This document shows positions 8,355 through 17,282 of a stretch of 64,000 bases of DNA, one piece after another. A program made the translations under genes and the position numbers. Below the pieces are notes generated by a model. The model worked only from the letters and a program-made list of their open reading frames with translations. It searched no databases and was not told the DNA's origin. Within the stretch, counting starts at the first letter, position 1. Each line of letters starts with the position of its first letter. Origin of the DNA: Candidatus Flexifilum affinis (GTDB lineage: Bacteria; Chloroflexota; Anaerolineae; Aggregatilineales; Phototrophicaceae); NCBI GenBank assembly GCA_016713325.1, contig JADJPJ010000021.1:1-64000 (forward strand). The letters run 5' to 3'.

Positions 8355-10507
8355 GGATCGATCTCCCAGATGCTGACGGTCCACGGCGTCAGCGTCAGAT
8401 TCAGGTTTCCTATGCTGCGCGCGCCAGTATCGATGTCGCGGAACGAGGCCGCATTCACGACCTGAACAGACACCGGCTGTGCGTCGGGCGTGGGGTTGGC
8501 AAGGCAGATCACGCGCCGATTTGCGCTCGAAAGCACACTAATGTCTACATTTAGGTTATTGCGGGTATAGGCGGTGGCGACTCCCGCCGCCGCCAGAAGT
8601 GGCACCAGCACCGGACCGATCTGCCGGTAGGAGTGCTCCTTCTCGCGAAGCAGATCCGGATGCGGAAACACTCCTGCAATGACCGCGATTTGCCCCAGAC
8701 CATGGGCGAACGTGTGAACGAAGCTGGCCGTTCCGTCTCCCTCTCGCTCACTCTGTGCCCAGAGATCGACATCTTCCAGCCATAGATCCGGGCCAAGGTC
8801 GACGCGCGGCGCGGTCTTCAACGGCGGAGGCGAGGACCAGACTGCGATAGGATCCCCCGTTTCGGTCGTGGTCGGCAGGCGAGGGCCGCACAATACATGC
8901 CCGCCCCCGCGCGCGTAGCGGTCCAGTTTGTCGGCGAGTTCGCGGTCCAGCCATTCGAAGGTCGGCACGATCACGGTTGAGTAGGCCGCCAGACGGTCAT
9001 CGGAAATGTCGGAGTCGGCCAACGCATAGCTCACACCCAGGTCATCCAGCGCAAAACGGAAGGCATCGACCCACGGCTGAAACTGCTGCTGGATGGCATC
9101 GCGAGTCTCCGGGGTTGATGTGCTGAGGAAGAAGTCACCGGGCAGGGCGCAGTAGAAGCTCATGAGCCAGTCGTAGGGGATGGACCCTTCGACGGCGACA
9201 TAGCGCAGACGTGCATAGAGACGGGGTGACAGGATTAGAACCCTGCGCTCGACACGCAGCTCGTGCCAACAAAGTTGGTCAAGCTGGGCGTTCCATCGTT
9301 GGTAGATGGCGAACATGTCCTCGCGCGGGGTGCCGTCCTCGTGGAGTGGTGTATTCAACCAGCGATCGCGGTCGGCCAGCATGTAGTAGTTGATGGCGCG
9401 AATACCGTGAATGAAGGCTGTCCGCGTGTTGAAGAGATGGTCCTCTGGAGGCTGCGGCTTGTACCACGCCCAGGTGCCCGCGCCGAACTCCGGGATGAAG
9501 GGCAGTCGGCTCATGGTCGAGGTGAACTGCGCGCCGCGCTTGACCATCCCATACTGATCCGGGCGCGGATAGGCATCTACCCCGGCGATGTCCATCACCT
9601 CTTCCAGCGCGCCCATACGGAACGGCGCCTCTGGGTAAAACGTCGGGTAATTATGATAGTACGGCACGCCGGTCAGGCCGCGCGCTTCCAGCATCCTGCG
9701 GATGCGAACGAGGCCGTCGTTGATGTACTCTTCCTGGTATTCCGCCCAATCGAGATAAGGGATCAGTTCGGCGCGCGACTGAGCAAGATAGTCTCGCGGG
9801 GGCTCCACCGAGTCGAAGTCCGCATAGCCTGATCCGTACAGGCGATTGAGCGCTCCGATATCACCGTACTTCCGGACCAGCATCCGTCGATAGGCGGCGA
9901 TGGCTCCCGGATGGTAGTCGAGGTCATAGCAGCGCGTGCGGAAGAATAATGACATTTCGTTATCCGATTGCACCGCGACAATCGGGCCTCGGGGGTAGAT
10001 ATAGCGGCTGAGCACCGGCGCTACGGCATCGAAGTACTCGGCGACGGCCTCATAGAATTTCTCGCTGGCATAGCTGGGCGCGGCGATCGGAATGTTAGCG
10101 ACGGGCAGAACGGCCGGCGCGCCCAACGCCGTGCGCATCTGGATCTCCGGATCGTTGACAACGCGCTCCGGGTAGCCAAAAAACGGGAGCTCGGAGTTGA
10201 TGTGTGGCCCGGGCCGGCAAAGGACGAACAGATCGTGATCCTGGCAGGCCTCCAGAAAAGCAGCGATATCCTTTTCGGGCACGATTTCGCCGAAGTCGAA
10301 CTTGCCGGGCGAAGTCTCATGGACATTCCAGGGAAAATACGTGTCCAGGAAGTGGAAGCCCATCAGGCGGACATTCTGGAGCAGGCGCGGCCAGTCTTCA
10401 CGGCGGTGGCGCCAATAGTGCACACTTCCGCTGTAGAGAGGCCAGACGCGATCTCCGATTCGGAGCCCCTCCGGGGCCACCTGTACCGTAGCCGTGGTCG
10501 TAGTCAT
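8351..10507 (-). CDS. GH35/GH42-like beta-galactosidase
   Basis: A 718-residue intracellular glycoside hydrolase that would release galactose (or a related sugar) from beta-linked saccharides. The N-terminal TIM barrel has the clan GH-A hallmarks: SGSVHYWR near residue 26, YFPWNVHETSPGKFDF near 57, and LCRPGPHINSELPFFGYP near 95. The probable acid/base Glu184 is in AVQSDNEMS and the probable nucleophile Glu340 in FIPEFGAGTW. The second half resembles the glutamine-amidotransferase-like and beta domains of GH42/GH35 enzymes. No signal peptide is seen, which fits uptake of oligosaccharide by the ABC system encoded upstream. It lies 12 bp after the nucleoside hydrolase gene and overlaps the next gene by four bases. 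Substrate specificity is inferred from family only. Confidence 0.85.
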   Translation of the reverse strand: MTTTTATVQVAPEGLRIGDRVWPLYSGSVHYWRHRREDWPRLLQNVRLMGFHFLDTYFPWNVHETSPGKFDFGEIVPEKDIAAFLEACQDHDLFVLCRPGPHINSELPFFGYPERVVNDPEIQMRTALGAPAVLPVANIPIAAPSYASEKFYEAVAEYFDAVAPVLSRYIYPRGPIVAVQSDNEMSLFFRTRCYDLDYHPGAIAAYRRMLVRKYGDIGALNRLYGSGYADFDSVEPPRDYLAQSRAELIPYLDWAEYQEEYINDGLVRIRRMLEARGLTGVPYYHNYPTFYPEAPFRMGALEEVMDIAGVDAYPRPDQYGMVKRGAQFTSTMSRLPFIPEFGAGTWAWYKPQPPEDHLFNTRTAFIHGIRAINYYMLADRDRWLNTPLHEDGTPREDMFAIYQRWNAQLDQLCWHELRVERRVLILSPRLYARLRYVAVEGSIPYDWLMSFYCALPGDFFLSTSTPETRDAIQQQFQPWVDAFRFALDDLGVSYALADSDISDDRLAAYSTVIVPTFEWLDRELADKLDRYARGGGHVLCGPRLPTTTETGDPIAVWSSPPPLKTAPRVDLGPDLWLEDVDLWAQSEREGDGTASFVHTFAHGLGQIAVIAGVFPHPDLLREKEHSYRQIGPVLVPLLAAAGVATAYTRNNLNVDISVLSSANRRVICLANPTPDAQPVSVQVVNAASFRDIDTGARSIGNLNLTLTPWTVSIWEIDP

Positions 10508-10519
10508 CGTAGGCTCCTT

Positions 10520-11539
10520 CTAGTTCTGAGCGACCTGCGTCGCCGCAGTGTCCGGGGATTTTACAGAACGGGCGGACTGACTTCGGATGCGTCCCATCCA
10601 AAAGTCGACAAAGGCCGCTGGCTCCACGCGGTCGCACACCCAGGCATTCGGCGGGCGATCCGCGTAGGCAATGGTGCGCACCGTCTGGTCAATCTCCTCG
10701 ATCGCGATATTCATGCGCCGGGTGGTGACGTGCTGCGTGGCCATGCTTGTGTAGATGGCCAGGGGGTCGTGCATGAAGGTTCGACCCTGGTAGAAATCTG
10801 CCGGCAGCCCGAGTTCTTCGGACAGCGACGCCATCCCCTCAAGCATCTCTTCCATGAGGGTGACCAGCGTTGTGGCCAGCGGCGACCCCCATGAGCGCAT
10901 TTCGGCGCGCTGCTCGGCTGTCAGGAAGACCTGGGTGGTCACTTCCATCGGCACCAGCGTCAAAGGAATGCCGGACGCGAAGACCTCGCGGGTCGCCTGC
11001 GGATCGCAGTTGAGATTGGTTTCCAGCATCGGGTGCCAGTCAAAACGCGAGGCATCGACCATGCCCCCCATGATCGTGAGGTCGTGCAGCCAGTCGGCTA
11101 ACCTCGGCTCAAGCTGGAGGGCGCGCGCCACGTTGGTCAACGAACCGATGGCGATGACGGCCAGCTCGCCCCGGTACTGCCGTGCTTTCTCCACGATGAA
11201 GGCCGCGGCGTCATCACGCACAGCCTCCTTGTCGGCAGAAGGCGCCAGTTCCTCTTCGGACAGGATGCCTCGGCCTTCGTGACCGCGCAGTCGCGGCTGC
11301 CAGTGGAAATTGGGCGGCAGCGGGGCCTGCATGGGAAAGCTTGCTCCGGCGACCACCGGCACATCGGCCCGCCCGGCCAGCATCAGCAGGCGGCGGGCAA
11401 TCCGTGCGCGCAGCGGGGCGTCGCCATGGACCGTCGTTACACCTTCCAGGATCAATTCGGGAGACAGAGCGGCAAGCGATAAGGCCATCGCGTCGTCGAC
11501 ATCGGTGCCAATATCAGTATCGATGAGAATGCGTTTCAT
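10520..11539 (-). CDS. Inosine-uridine preferring nucleoside hydrolase (IUNH) family protein
   Basis: A 339-residue nucleoside hydrolase, the family that cleaves the N-glycosidic bond of ribonucleosides. The N-terminus MKRILIDTDIGTDVDDAMAL contains the Ca-binding aspartate cluster. GMVDASRFDWHPMLETNLNC is in the position of the loop with the catalytic-site NxxxDP-like element (NLNCDPQATREVF), and FMHDPLAIY supplies the conserved HD pair. I chose ATG 11539 because it directly starts the DTD motif and follows the permease stop by 11 bp. The open frame upstream lies inside the permease gene. The gene sits between a sugar ABC permease and a beta-galactosidase, so its true substrate may be an N-glycoside imported by that system. 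Confidence 0.88.
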   Translation of the reverse strand: MKRILIDTDIGTDVDDAMALSLAALSPELILEGVTTVHGDAPLRARIARRLLMLAGRADVPVVAGASFPMQAPLPPNFHWQPRLRGHEGRGILSEEELAPSADKEAVRDDAAAFIVEKARQYRGELAVIAIGSLTNVARALQLEPRLADWLHDLTIMGGMVDASRFDWHPMLETNLNCDPQATREVFASGIPLTLVPMEVTTQVFLTAEQRAEMRSWGSPLATTLVTLMEEMLEGMASLSEELGLPADFYQGRTFMHDPLAIYTSMATQHVTTRRMNIAIEEIDQTVRTIAYADRPPNAWVCDRVEPAAFVDFWMGRIRSQSARSVKSPDTAATQVAQN

Positions 11540-11550
11540 GAGGTTCTCTT

Positions 11551-12453
11551 CTAGCTTTTGACGGCGCCGAGCGTCAATCCCTGCACGATGAAGCGCTGCG
11601 CGAAGATGACCAGCAGGAGGGCGGGCAGGCTCTGCATGACGGCGCCCGCGGTCATGACGGCCCACCGCGTTTCAAAGGCCGCCTGCATGGAGGCGAGTGC
11701 AACGGGCATGGTCTTTGCGGCCACAGACGAGGTCAGAGTCACGGCGAAGAGGAATTCATTCCACATGGCCATGAAGCCCAGGATGGCGACGGTTGCCAGT
11801 GCCGGCTTGGACAGCGGCAGATAGATGTAGTACAGCACGGAAAGCCGCGTACAGCCGTCCACGCGCGCAGCATCGTCCAGGTCCTGCGGGATCTCCTGAA
11901 AGAAGACCGAGAGCAGCCAGATGGCGAACGGCAGGTTGAAAGCGGTGTAGACGATGATCAACAGCCAGCGTGTGTCGAACAGTCGAACCTGCGTCGCCAG
12001 CATGAACAGCGGCACGACGAGGACCATCCCTGGGAGCATACGCAGCGTCATCATGAGGATGAGCAGAGGTTTCCGACCCGGAAACGATAGTTTGCCGAAA
12101 CCATAGCCCGCGAGTGTGCCGAAAATCATCATCAGGATCGTGGCGGCTCCAGCACTGATCACCGAGTTCATCAGGCCGGACGGGATATCGGAGACAGGCT
12201 GCTGGCCGGGCGGGAGCAGACCCAGCGCGTCGGCATAGTTGGCCAGAGTGGACGCTTCCGGCAGAAAGGTGGGCGGCATCTTGAAGATCTCAAGCTGTGT
12301 CTTGAACGAACTGGCGCCGATCCAGACCAGCGGAAACAGATCGACCACGGCGACGATCAGGAGCACCGCGTAGAAGGCAGCGCTGCTGATCGTGCGGCCA
12401 AGCGGCGGTCTGGAGGTCGCGTGCGGACGGGCAAAGGATTGAACTGCAGCCAT
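11551..12453 (-). CDS. Sugar ABC transporter permease (MalG-like, CUT1)
   Basis: A 300-residue inner-membrane permease with about six hydrophobic segments (for example FYAVLLIVAVVDLFPLVWIG near residue 27). The cytoplasmic EAA loop, where the ATPase docks, is EIPQDLDDAARVDGCTRL at about residues 186-203. The N-terminal cytoplasmic tail and the SFKTQLEIFKMPPTF motif after the first helix are typical of MalG-type CUT1 permeases. It follows the MalF-like gene by 13 bp and precedes the nucleoside hydrolase by 11 bp, so the genes are co-transcribed. No ATPase gene accompanies it. The imported sugar is not known; the downstream beta-galactosidase suggests a galactoside. Confidence 0.92.
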   Translation of the reverse strand: MAAVQSFARPHATSRPPLGRTISSAAFYAVLLIVAVVDLFPLVWIGASSFKTQLEIFKMPPTFLPEASTLANYADALGLLPPGQQPVSDIPSGLMNSVISAGAATILMMIFGTLAGYGFGKLSFPGRKPLLILMMTLRMLPGMVLVVPLFMLATQVRLFDTRWLLIIVYTAFNLPFAIWLLSVFFQEIPQDLDDAARVDGCTRLSVLYYIYLPLSKPALATVAILGFMAMWNEFLFAVTLTSSVAAKTMPVALASMQAAFETRWAVMTAGAVMQSLPALLLVIFAQRFIVQGLTLGAVKS

Positions 12454-12466
12454 GAGAAATGCCTGT

Positions 12467-13420
12467 CTAGAATAGCCGCACTTCTGTGCGGATTGCTCGA
12501 ATGAATACCGTCCCGATGATCATGCCGATCACGCCGATGAACACCGAGAGCGCGGCGGCCAGACCAAGGTTTCCTTCGACGAAGGCGGTCCGGTACAGAA
12601 GCATGCCCAATACCTCGGTGCTGCGGCCAGGCCCGCCACCCGTCAGCACATAGATGACATCGAACGCCCGAAAGATCTCGGTGCTGCGCAAGAGAAGGAC
12701 GATCACAGAGGCGGGGCGGAGCATTGGCAGGACGATATAGAAGAACCGCTGCCGGGCGTTCGCCCCGTCGACTTCGGCTGCTTCCACCACTTCCTGGGGG
12801 ACCTGCTGCAAAGCCGCCAGCAGGATGACGGTCACGAAGGGCAGCCAGGTCCAGGTGTCGACGAGGAGCAGGATGGGCAGCGCCAGCGCGGGATCGGATA
12901 GCCAGCGTGGCGCCTGCAACCCGAGTTGTCCAATGGCGTAGTTGAGCACGCCGAAATTGCTGGAGAGCAGGTAGCGCCACTGAATGCCGATGACGATCGG
13001 CGCCAGCACCATCGGCAGGATGAAGATGGCGCGAAAGACGCGCTGAGCAAAGAACTTGCGGTTCAGCATCACCGCCATGGCCAGGCCCAGCACATACTGG
13101 ATGATGACGCCGCCGATCACCAGCACCAGGCTGATGCTGACGGAATTCCAGAAGCGTGCTGAGCGGAAAAGCTGAAGGAAATTGTCCAGTCCGACAAAGG
13201 GCTTTTCGGCGGCGGCGGGAGTCGACCAGGACCACTCCTGCATGGCGATGCCAAGGTTGAAGATCGTCGGGTAGACAAGCACCGCGAAGACGAGCAGCAT
13301 CGCCGGCGCGATGAGCAGAAAGCCGACGAGTACCTCCTGCCGCGACAGATTGCGTCGTGGGCGACGGATCCCGGGGCCCAGTTCAACCTCGGCTTTACCG
13401 GCCAGAACCGAATTACTCAT
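12467..13420 (-). CDS. Sugar ABC transporter permease (MalF-like, CUT1)
   Basis: A 317-residue permease partnering the MalG-like protein encoded next. The membrane segment VGFLLIAPAMLLVFAVLVYP follows a short charged N-terminus. The EAA loop is VPQEVVEAAEVDGANARQRF near residue 205. The start ATG 13420 (MSNSVLAGK...) is preferred over an upstream in-frame codon because the upstream extension lacks coding character. The gene is separated from the binding-protein gene by about 150 bp, which contains no gene and may hold an intercistronic processing site. The pair forms the transmembrane channel of a CUT1 importer. Confidence 0.92.
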   Translation of the reverse strand: MSNSVLAGKAEVELGPGIRRPRRNLSRQEVLVGFLLIAPAMLLVFAVLVYPTIFNLGIAMQEWSWSTPAAAEKPFVGLDNFLQLFRSARFWNSVSISLVLVIGGVIIQYVLGLAMAVMLNRKFFAQRVFRAIFILPMVLAPIVIGIQWRYLLSSNFGVLNYAIGQLGLQAPRWLSDPALALPILLLVDTWTWLPFVTVILLAALQQVPQEVVEAAEVDGANARQRFFYIVLPMLRPASVIVLLLRSTEIFRAFDVIYVLTGGGPGRSTEVLGMLLYRTAFVEGNLGLAAALSVFIGVIGMIIGTVFIRAIRTEVRLF

Positions 13421-13570
13421 CGCCCGCCTTCCATATGCTCCTGTCGAACATGCTGTTAGAATGGGCGAGGGTACCTTACCGTAGTTGCAACTCAACGGGC
13501 TTCCGAGGGCTTACGTCGTGAGCGACTCTGGAAGGTACCCTACGCCAAATATCTGTGGAGGATTGGGCGC

Positions 13571-14875
13571 TTAGCGCACTATCTCCAAGACTTCGGCCTG
13601 CGCTTCGTCCAGCGCCTGCTGCGGCGTGAGTGACTGCGTGACCGCCAGATTCATGGCGACCGAAAGCCGCTGCATGACGTTGTTGATCTGCGCCCACTTG
13701 GGCAGCACTTTTGCCCAGTTCATTTGCTCGAGCCACGCGCCGATGAACGGATTGGCTTCCAGCACGACCGGGTCGCTGGGATCCATCGCCGAGAAGCGCG
13801 CTACGAGACCTTCGGACTTCAGCAGGTCCTGCTGCCGTTCCTTGGTGAGCGCGAACTCGACATACTGCATGGCAGCTTCTTTGTTCTTCGAGTCCTTGGG
13901 AATGACCAGATCCCAGTGGTCGACGACGACACCCTTGGTGACGCCTTCCGGCACGGGGGCGACAGCGAAGTTGTCCACGACGACGGACAGGTCTGGGTTG
14001 TTGGCCATACCCACCATGTACTGCCAGTTGATGGCTGTGCCGCCGCGTCCCTGAATGAACAGATTGTGGACGTCCTCGTAGATCATCTCGGCGCTTTCAG
14101 GCGCGGCGACCTGGTGCACGTGGATCAGGTCGACGATGAACTGAAGCGCTGCGACGTTGCCGGGATGGTTGACCGTGGGCGCGAGATTCTCGTCGGCGAG
14201 CGCGCCACCCGCCTGGTAGAACCAACCGACGAGCTTGAAGGCCGGCTGAATCGCGCGGGCGCTGGCTTCGATCAGCGCGCCCCAGATCTTCGGGCTGCCA
14301 TCTGTCGGCTCAATGGTCAATGCCTTACCGACCTCGACGAATTCGTCCCAGGTCGTCGGCGGCGTCATACCGGCCGCTTCGAGGAGGTCGGTGCGGTAGA
14401 AATTGCTCGGCATCGAGTTCAGTGTCGGCATGCCGCGCAGCACCCCGTTCAGGTCGCGCGAGTTTTCGATGGAGGCCGGGGACATATCGGCCATCAGTTC
14501 GTCCGTAAACAGCGCCGACAGGTCTTCCAGGTAGGGCGCGGCCGGGTAGATCATGGCGTTGGTGATTGGCAGAACGTCGTATGCGCCTGTCTGCGCCAGC
14601 AGCTCGGTCATCATCTTGACCTGGAGTTCATTGAATGGCACTTCGACGATGTTCAGGCCGATGCCAGTCATTTCCTGGAACGCCTCGCCTGTGCGGCGGT
14701 AGCTCTCCGTCTGCGGGCTGGAGTGAGACAGCATATTGAGGACCGTCGTGGCTTGCAGGCGATTCACGTTAAACAGCGGCCGTCCCAGCACTGATCCCTG
14801 GAGCGCACTACCCGCAGCTGCGCCGCCAATCAGTTTTAGGACTGAGCGCCGACTCATCTTCTTGTCAGACATCAT
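13571..14875 (-). CDS. Sugar-binding lipoprotein/Tat substrate of an ABC importer (CUT1)
   Basis: A 434-residue extracellular solute-binding protein (family 1) that would deliver sugar to the two permeases encoded downstream. The N-terminus has a twin-arginine motif and hydrophobic core (SRRSVLKLIGGAAAGSALQG), so export as a folded protein by Tat is likely. The mature part begins around ATTVLNMLSHSSPQTESY and contains the family pattern ITNAMIYPAAPYLEDLSALF and VTKGVVVDHWDLVIPKDSKN. ATG 14875 is chosen for its spacing from GAAAGG. It is preceded by the lacI gene and about 100 bp of non-coding sequence. Ligand unknown. Confidence 0.9.
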   Translation of the reverse strand: MMSDKKMSRRSVLKLIGGAAAGSALQGSVLGRPLFNVNRLQATTVLNMLSHSSPQTESYRRTGEAFQEMTGIGLNIVEVPFNELQVKMMTELLAQTGAYDVLPITNAMIYPAAPYLEDLSALFTDELMADMSPASIENSRDLNGVLRGMPTLNSMPSNFYRTDLLEAAGMTPPTTWDEFVEVGKALTIEPTDGSPKIWGALIEASARAIQPAFKLVGWFYQAGGALADENLAPTVNHPGNVAALQFIVDLIHVHQVAAPESAEMIYEDVHNLFIQGRGGTAINWQYMVGMANNPDLSVVVDNFAVAPVPEGVTKGVVVDHWDLVIPKDSKNKEAAMQYVEFALTKERQQDLLKSEGLVARFSAMDPSDPVVLEANPFIGAWLEQMNWAKVLPKWAQINNVMQRLSVAMNLAVTQSLTPQQALDEAQAEVLEIVR

Positions 14876-14981
14876 CAATTCCTTTCGTTCGAATACTAGT
14901 TAGAGCTGGATACAGGGTGAGGTATCGCGAAATCAGATTAAATCCTGAGGAGCTCCTTTCGAACTAGCACCGGTCAGACCG

Positions 14982-16001
14982 CTAACCCTTGGGTGAGGCA
15001 GGATGAGTTCCACATGACTCGCGGATGATCAGTTGGCCCTTGAGCGCAATCTCATCCACGAAATCGTGCTCTCCCTCGATTTGCTTGAGCAGGATTTTCG
15101 CCGCTTCACACCCCATCTGATAGCAGGGGTACGTCACTGTCGTCAGCCTTGGGCGTATGATGCTGGCGATCGTCTGATCGTCGTAGCCCACGACGGCCAG
15201 ATCCTCCGGTACACTCAGACCCATATCCTGCGCCGCGTAGATTGCGCCAACAGCCAGCAGGTCATTGGCGGCGAAGATCGCTGTTGGACGATTGGCCAGA
15301 TTCAGAATCTGCCTCACGCGGGCATAGCCGCTGTCCAGATCCCACGTGCCGGCGGTGATGAGCTGGGGATCCAGGAGTGCTCCAAAGCGCTGGTGAGCAG
15401 CGATGTAGCCGGCCTGGCGGTCGAGCGCCATGTAGTAGTTCTCTTTGCCACCAATCAGACCGATCCGCCTGTGACCAGCGCCGAGCAGATGGGTGACCGC
15501 CTGTTCGGCGCCGTAGCGATTGTCGGCAATGACTGAGTTGAACACCGGCATGCCAAACAGCCGCTGGCTGAAGGCATAAGGCATATGCAGGCGCTGAAGA
15601 TAGGGGATGGCCGACGGGCTCCACGAGTCGACGATGATGAGTCCATCTACGCCTCGTCCAATCAGGGCATCCAGCGCATCACGCTGTCGGTCCGTTTCGT
15701 TGTGCAGACTGGTGATGACACAGAAGTAGCCGGCTTCCGCCAGCGTATTCTGGATACCCTCGAAAATGTCGGTGGTGAACGATGGGGTGATGCCATCGGC
15801 GACAATGCCGACGGTGAACGATCGATCCATACGGAGTGTGCGCGCAGAGACGTTGGGCTTGTATCCCATCTGTGCAGCAAGCTGGAGAATTCGGTCGCGG
15901 GTTTCCGCGGAGACCGCATGGTCGCTCTCGTTCAGGGCGCGTGACACGGTAGTGACCGATACTCCGGCGGCTTTTGCGAGTTCGCGCAATGTGACCTTCA
16001 T
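14982..16001 (-). CDS. LacI-family transcriptional regulator
   Basis: A 339-residue repressor. The N-terminal helix-turn-helix and hinge are clear (VTLRELAKAAGVSVTTVSRA followed by LNESDHAVSAETR). The rest is a periplasmic-binding-protein-like sugar sensor (FTVGIVADGITPSFTTDIFE; FAANDLLAVGAIYAAQDMGL; VVGYDDQTIASIIRPRLTTV). ATG 16001 puts MKVTLREL at the start as is normal for the family; an upstream in-frame codon would add 20 unlikely residues. It heads the operon of sugar ABC importer, nucleoside hydrolase and beta-galactosidase. Two matching operators lie 78 and 198 bp upstream, so it probably represses itself and the operon by looping. Confidence 0.93.
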   Translation of the reverse strand: MKVTLRELAKAAGVSVTTVSRALNESDHAVSAETRDRILQLAAQMGYKPNVSARTLRMDRSFTVGIVADGITPSFTTDIFEGIQNTLAEAGYFCVITSLHNETDRQRDALDALIGRGVDGLIIVDSWSPSAIPYLQRLHMPYAFSQRLFGMPVFNSVIADNRYGAEQAVTHLLGAGHRRIGLIGGKENYYMALDRQAGYIAAHQRFGALLDPQLITAGTWDLDSGYARVRQILNLANRPTAIFAANDLLAVGAIYAAQDMGLSVPEDLAVVGYDDQTIASIIRPRLTTVTYPCYQMGCEAAKILLKQIEGEHDFVDEIALKGQLIIRESCGTHPASPKG

Positions 16002-16078
16002 GGTCTGGTCATTCGCCCCCTGCGGCCGACTCCAACGAATCGCCACCGTCAAAACAAGCATTCTTATGACGCGACCTC

Positions 16079-16096
16079 ATGGCAAACGTTTGCCAT
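16079..16096. promoter_or_regulatory. LacI-type operator 1 (perfect palindrome)
   Basis: ATGGCAAACGTTTGCCAT is a perfect 18-bp palindrome with the AAACGTTT core usual for LacI/GalR operators. It lies 78 bp upstream of the lacI start codon at 16001, in the promoter region of the minus-strand operon. A near-identical site lies 120 bp further upstream. Confidence 0.8.
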
Positions 16097-16198
16097 GACG
16101 GCCAGAAAAAGGAGCTTAGGGAAGCTCCGGTAGAAAGCGCAAAAAACAGCGAAGTCTCTGAGTGGCAAATCACTTCCATCTTAGTCTGTGATCTGCAA

Positions 16199-16216
16199 TG
16201 GAAAACGTTTGCCATC
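16199..16216. promoter_or_regulatory. LacI-type operator 2
   Basis: ATGGAAAACGTTTGCCAT differs from operator 1 at one base. The centre-to-centre distance of 120 bp is about 11.4 helical turns, compatible with DNA looping by a tetrameric or paired repressor. No gene starts to its right, so both operators most likely serve the lacI operon. Confidence 0.75.
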
Positions 16217-16290
16217 ATTCGAAATAATACTCCAACGCAAGGAGAGTTGTCAACAACCTTTGAGGGCACTTCAGGGTGAGTACTGGCCGC

Positions 16291-17169
16291 TGTATGGTTT
16301 TTCTGGTATAGCTCCGCGAAACGCTTCCTGACATCGTGACCCGGTAAGATCCTGCGCGAGCTATGGGCGGGTCGTGGGGCGAAGCCAATCCTTTATCACC
16401 TCCACCGTGATCCGGTCCTACGCCAACGGGCTGTGTATCTGCCCCGTTCGACGCGTACCATCTGGCAGATCCTGAAGGAGGGCAGACGTATTCCAACGCG
16501 CATCCGCCAACCTCATCCCCTTGAGCGGCCTGAACCACTGACCTAGAACCGGGGAAGCCGCAGCACAAGCCATTTGCCGAGCGGTCGGTACGGACGCTCA
16601 AACACGAATGCCTCTGGCTCGACCCGCCTGCGGATTGGCTGGACGCGGCGGGGATATTGGATACCTATCGTTCTACAACCATGACCGCGCCAACCAGTCG
16701 CTGGCTTGTGGCAACCGCCCGCCTTACGAGGCGTTCCCGCTGCTGCCTATCCTGCCGCTCGTGCCCGAGCAGATTGACCCGGACGCCTGGCTGACGCCTT
16801 ATCATCGGCGTCTGTTTCGCCGTCGTGTCGGACGAAGTGGCATGATCTCCCTAGGACGGCACGACTACTATGTCGGTTATGCCCATGCGGGAACACGAGT
16901 GGGCGTTCTGTTGGATGCTGAGCGAAAGGTGTTTACCGTTCTCCAGCGCGGCACCGTTTTGTGCGAGAAAGAGATCCAAGGGTTAGTCGGACATTCGCTT
17001 GCCTTCCAACCCTACCTGCAGCACATGCTCGAGCAAGCGCGCACGACCGAAGAACGCTGACTTCTCCCCGCATTTCCCGCACCAACACACATTGGATAGT
17101 TGATCCTTCCTCCACACAGGTCACGATGTCAGGAAGCGTGTCCCGGAGCTATACCAGAAAAACTATACA
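16291..17169 (+). mobile_element. Defective insertion sequence (~880 bp) with ~50-bp terminal inverted repeats
   Basis: The left end (16291-16341) starts TGTATGGTTTTTCTGGTATA and ends ACATCGTGACC. The right end (17119-17169) is its inverted copy, with only a few mismatches. Between them is an integrase-type transposase lacking most of its catalytic core. The element sits just upstream of an amidohydrolase fragment, so it may have interrupted or deleted that gene. A 178-bp derivative of the same family lies at 7025-7202. Confidence 0.75.
16330..17060 (+). pseudogene. Internally deleted integrase-core transposase
   Basis: The 5' part (about 16340-16535) reads LRELWAGRGAKPILYHLHRD, then YLPRSTRTIWQILKEGRRIP, matching the helix-turn-helix and linker of IS481-like transposases. 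After LERPEPL a stop follows, and the next homologous piece (PQHKPFAERSVRTLKHECLW) is from the end of the integrase core. Roughly 100 residues carrying the first two catalytic acids are missing. A further frame change near 16670 leads into SFYNHDRANQSLACGNRPPY and a ~110-residue C-terminal extension that ends at 17060 with an intact reading frame. It cannot transpose itself. Confidence 0.65.
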
Positions 17170-17190
17170 ATGGCAGCCCTCCCCAGGGGC

Positions 17191-17282
17191 GTTGGCGCAT
17201 TTATGGGCTCTATCTGCCCGATGAGATTCTCGAAAAGGTTTATCGACTGAACGCTGAGCGCCTCATCCCACCAATTGGCTAG
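17191..17282 (+). pseudogene. C-terminal fragment of an amidohydrolase-like protein
   Basis: Right after the IS end the plus strand reads WRIYGLYLPDEILEKVYRLN, then AERLIPPIG and a stop. This resembles the last ~25 residues of amidohydrolase-2 (TIM-barrel) proteins, where LPD...L.K.Y..NAERL is common. Nothing of the rest of the gene remains, so the IS or an associated deletion removed it. I see no gene between 17283 and 17667. Confidence 0.4.
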
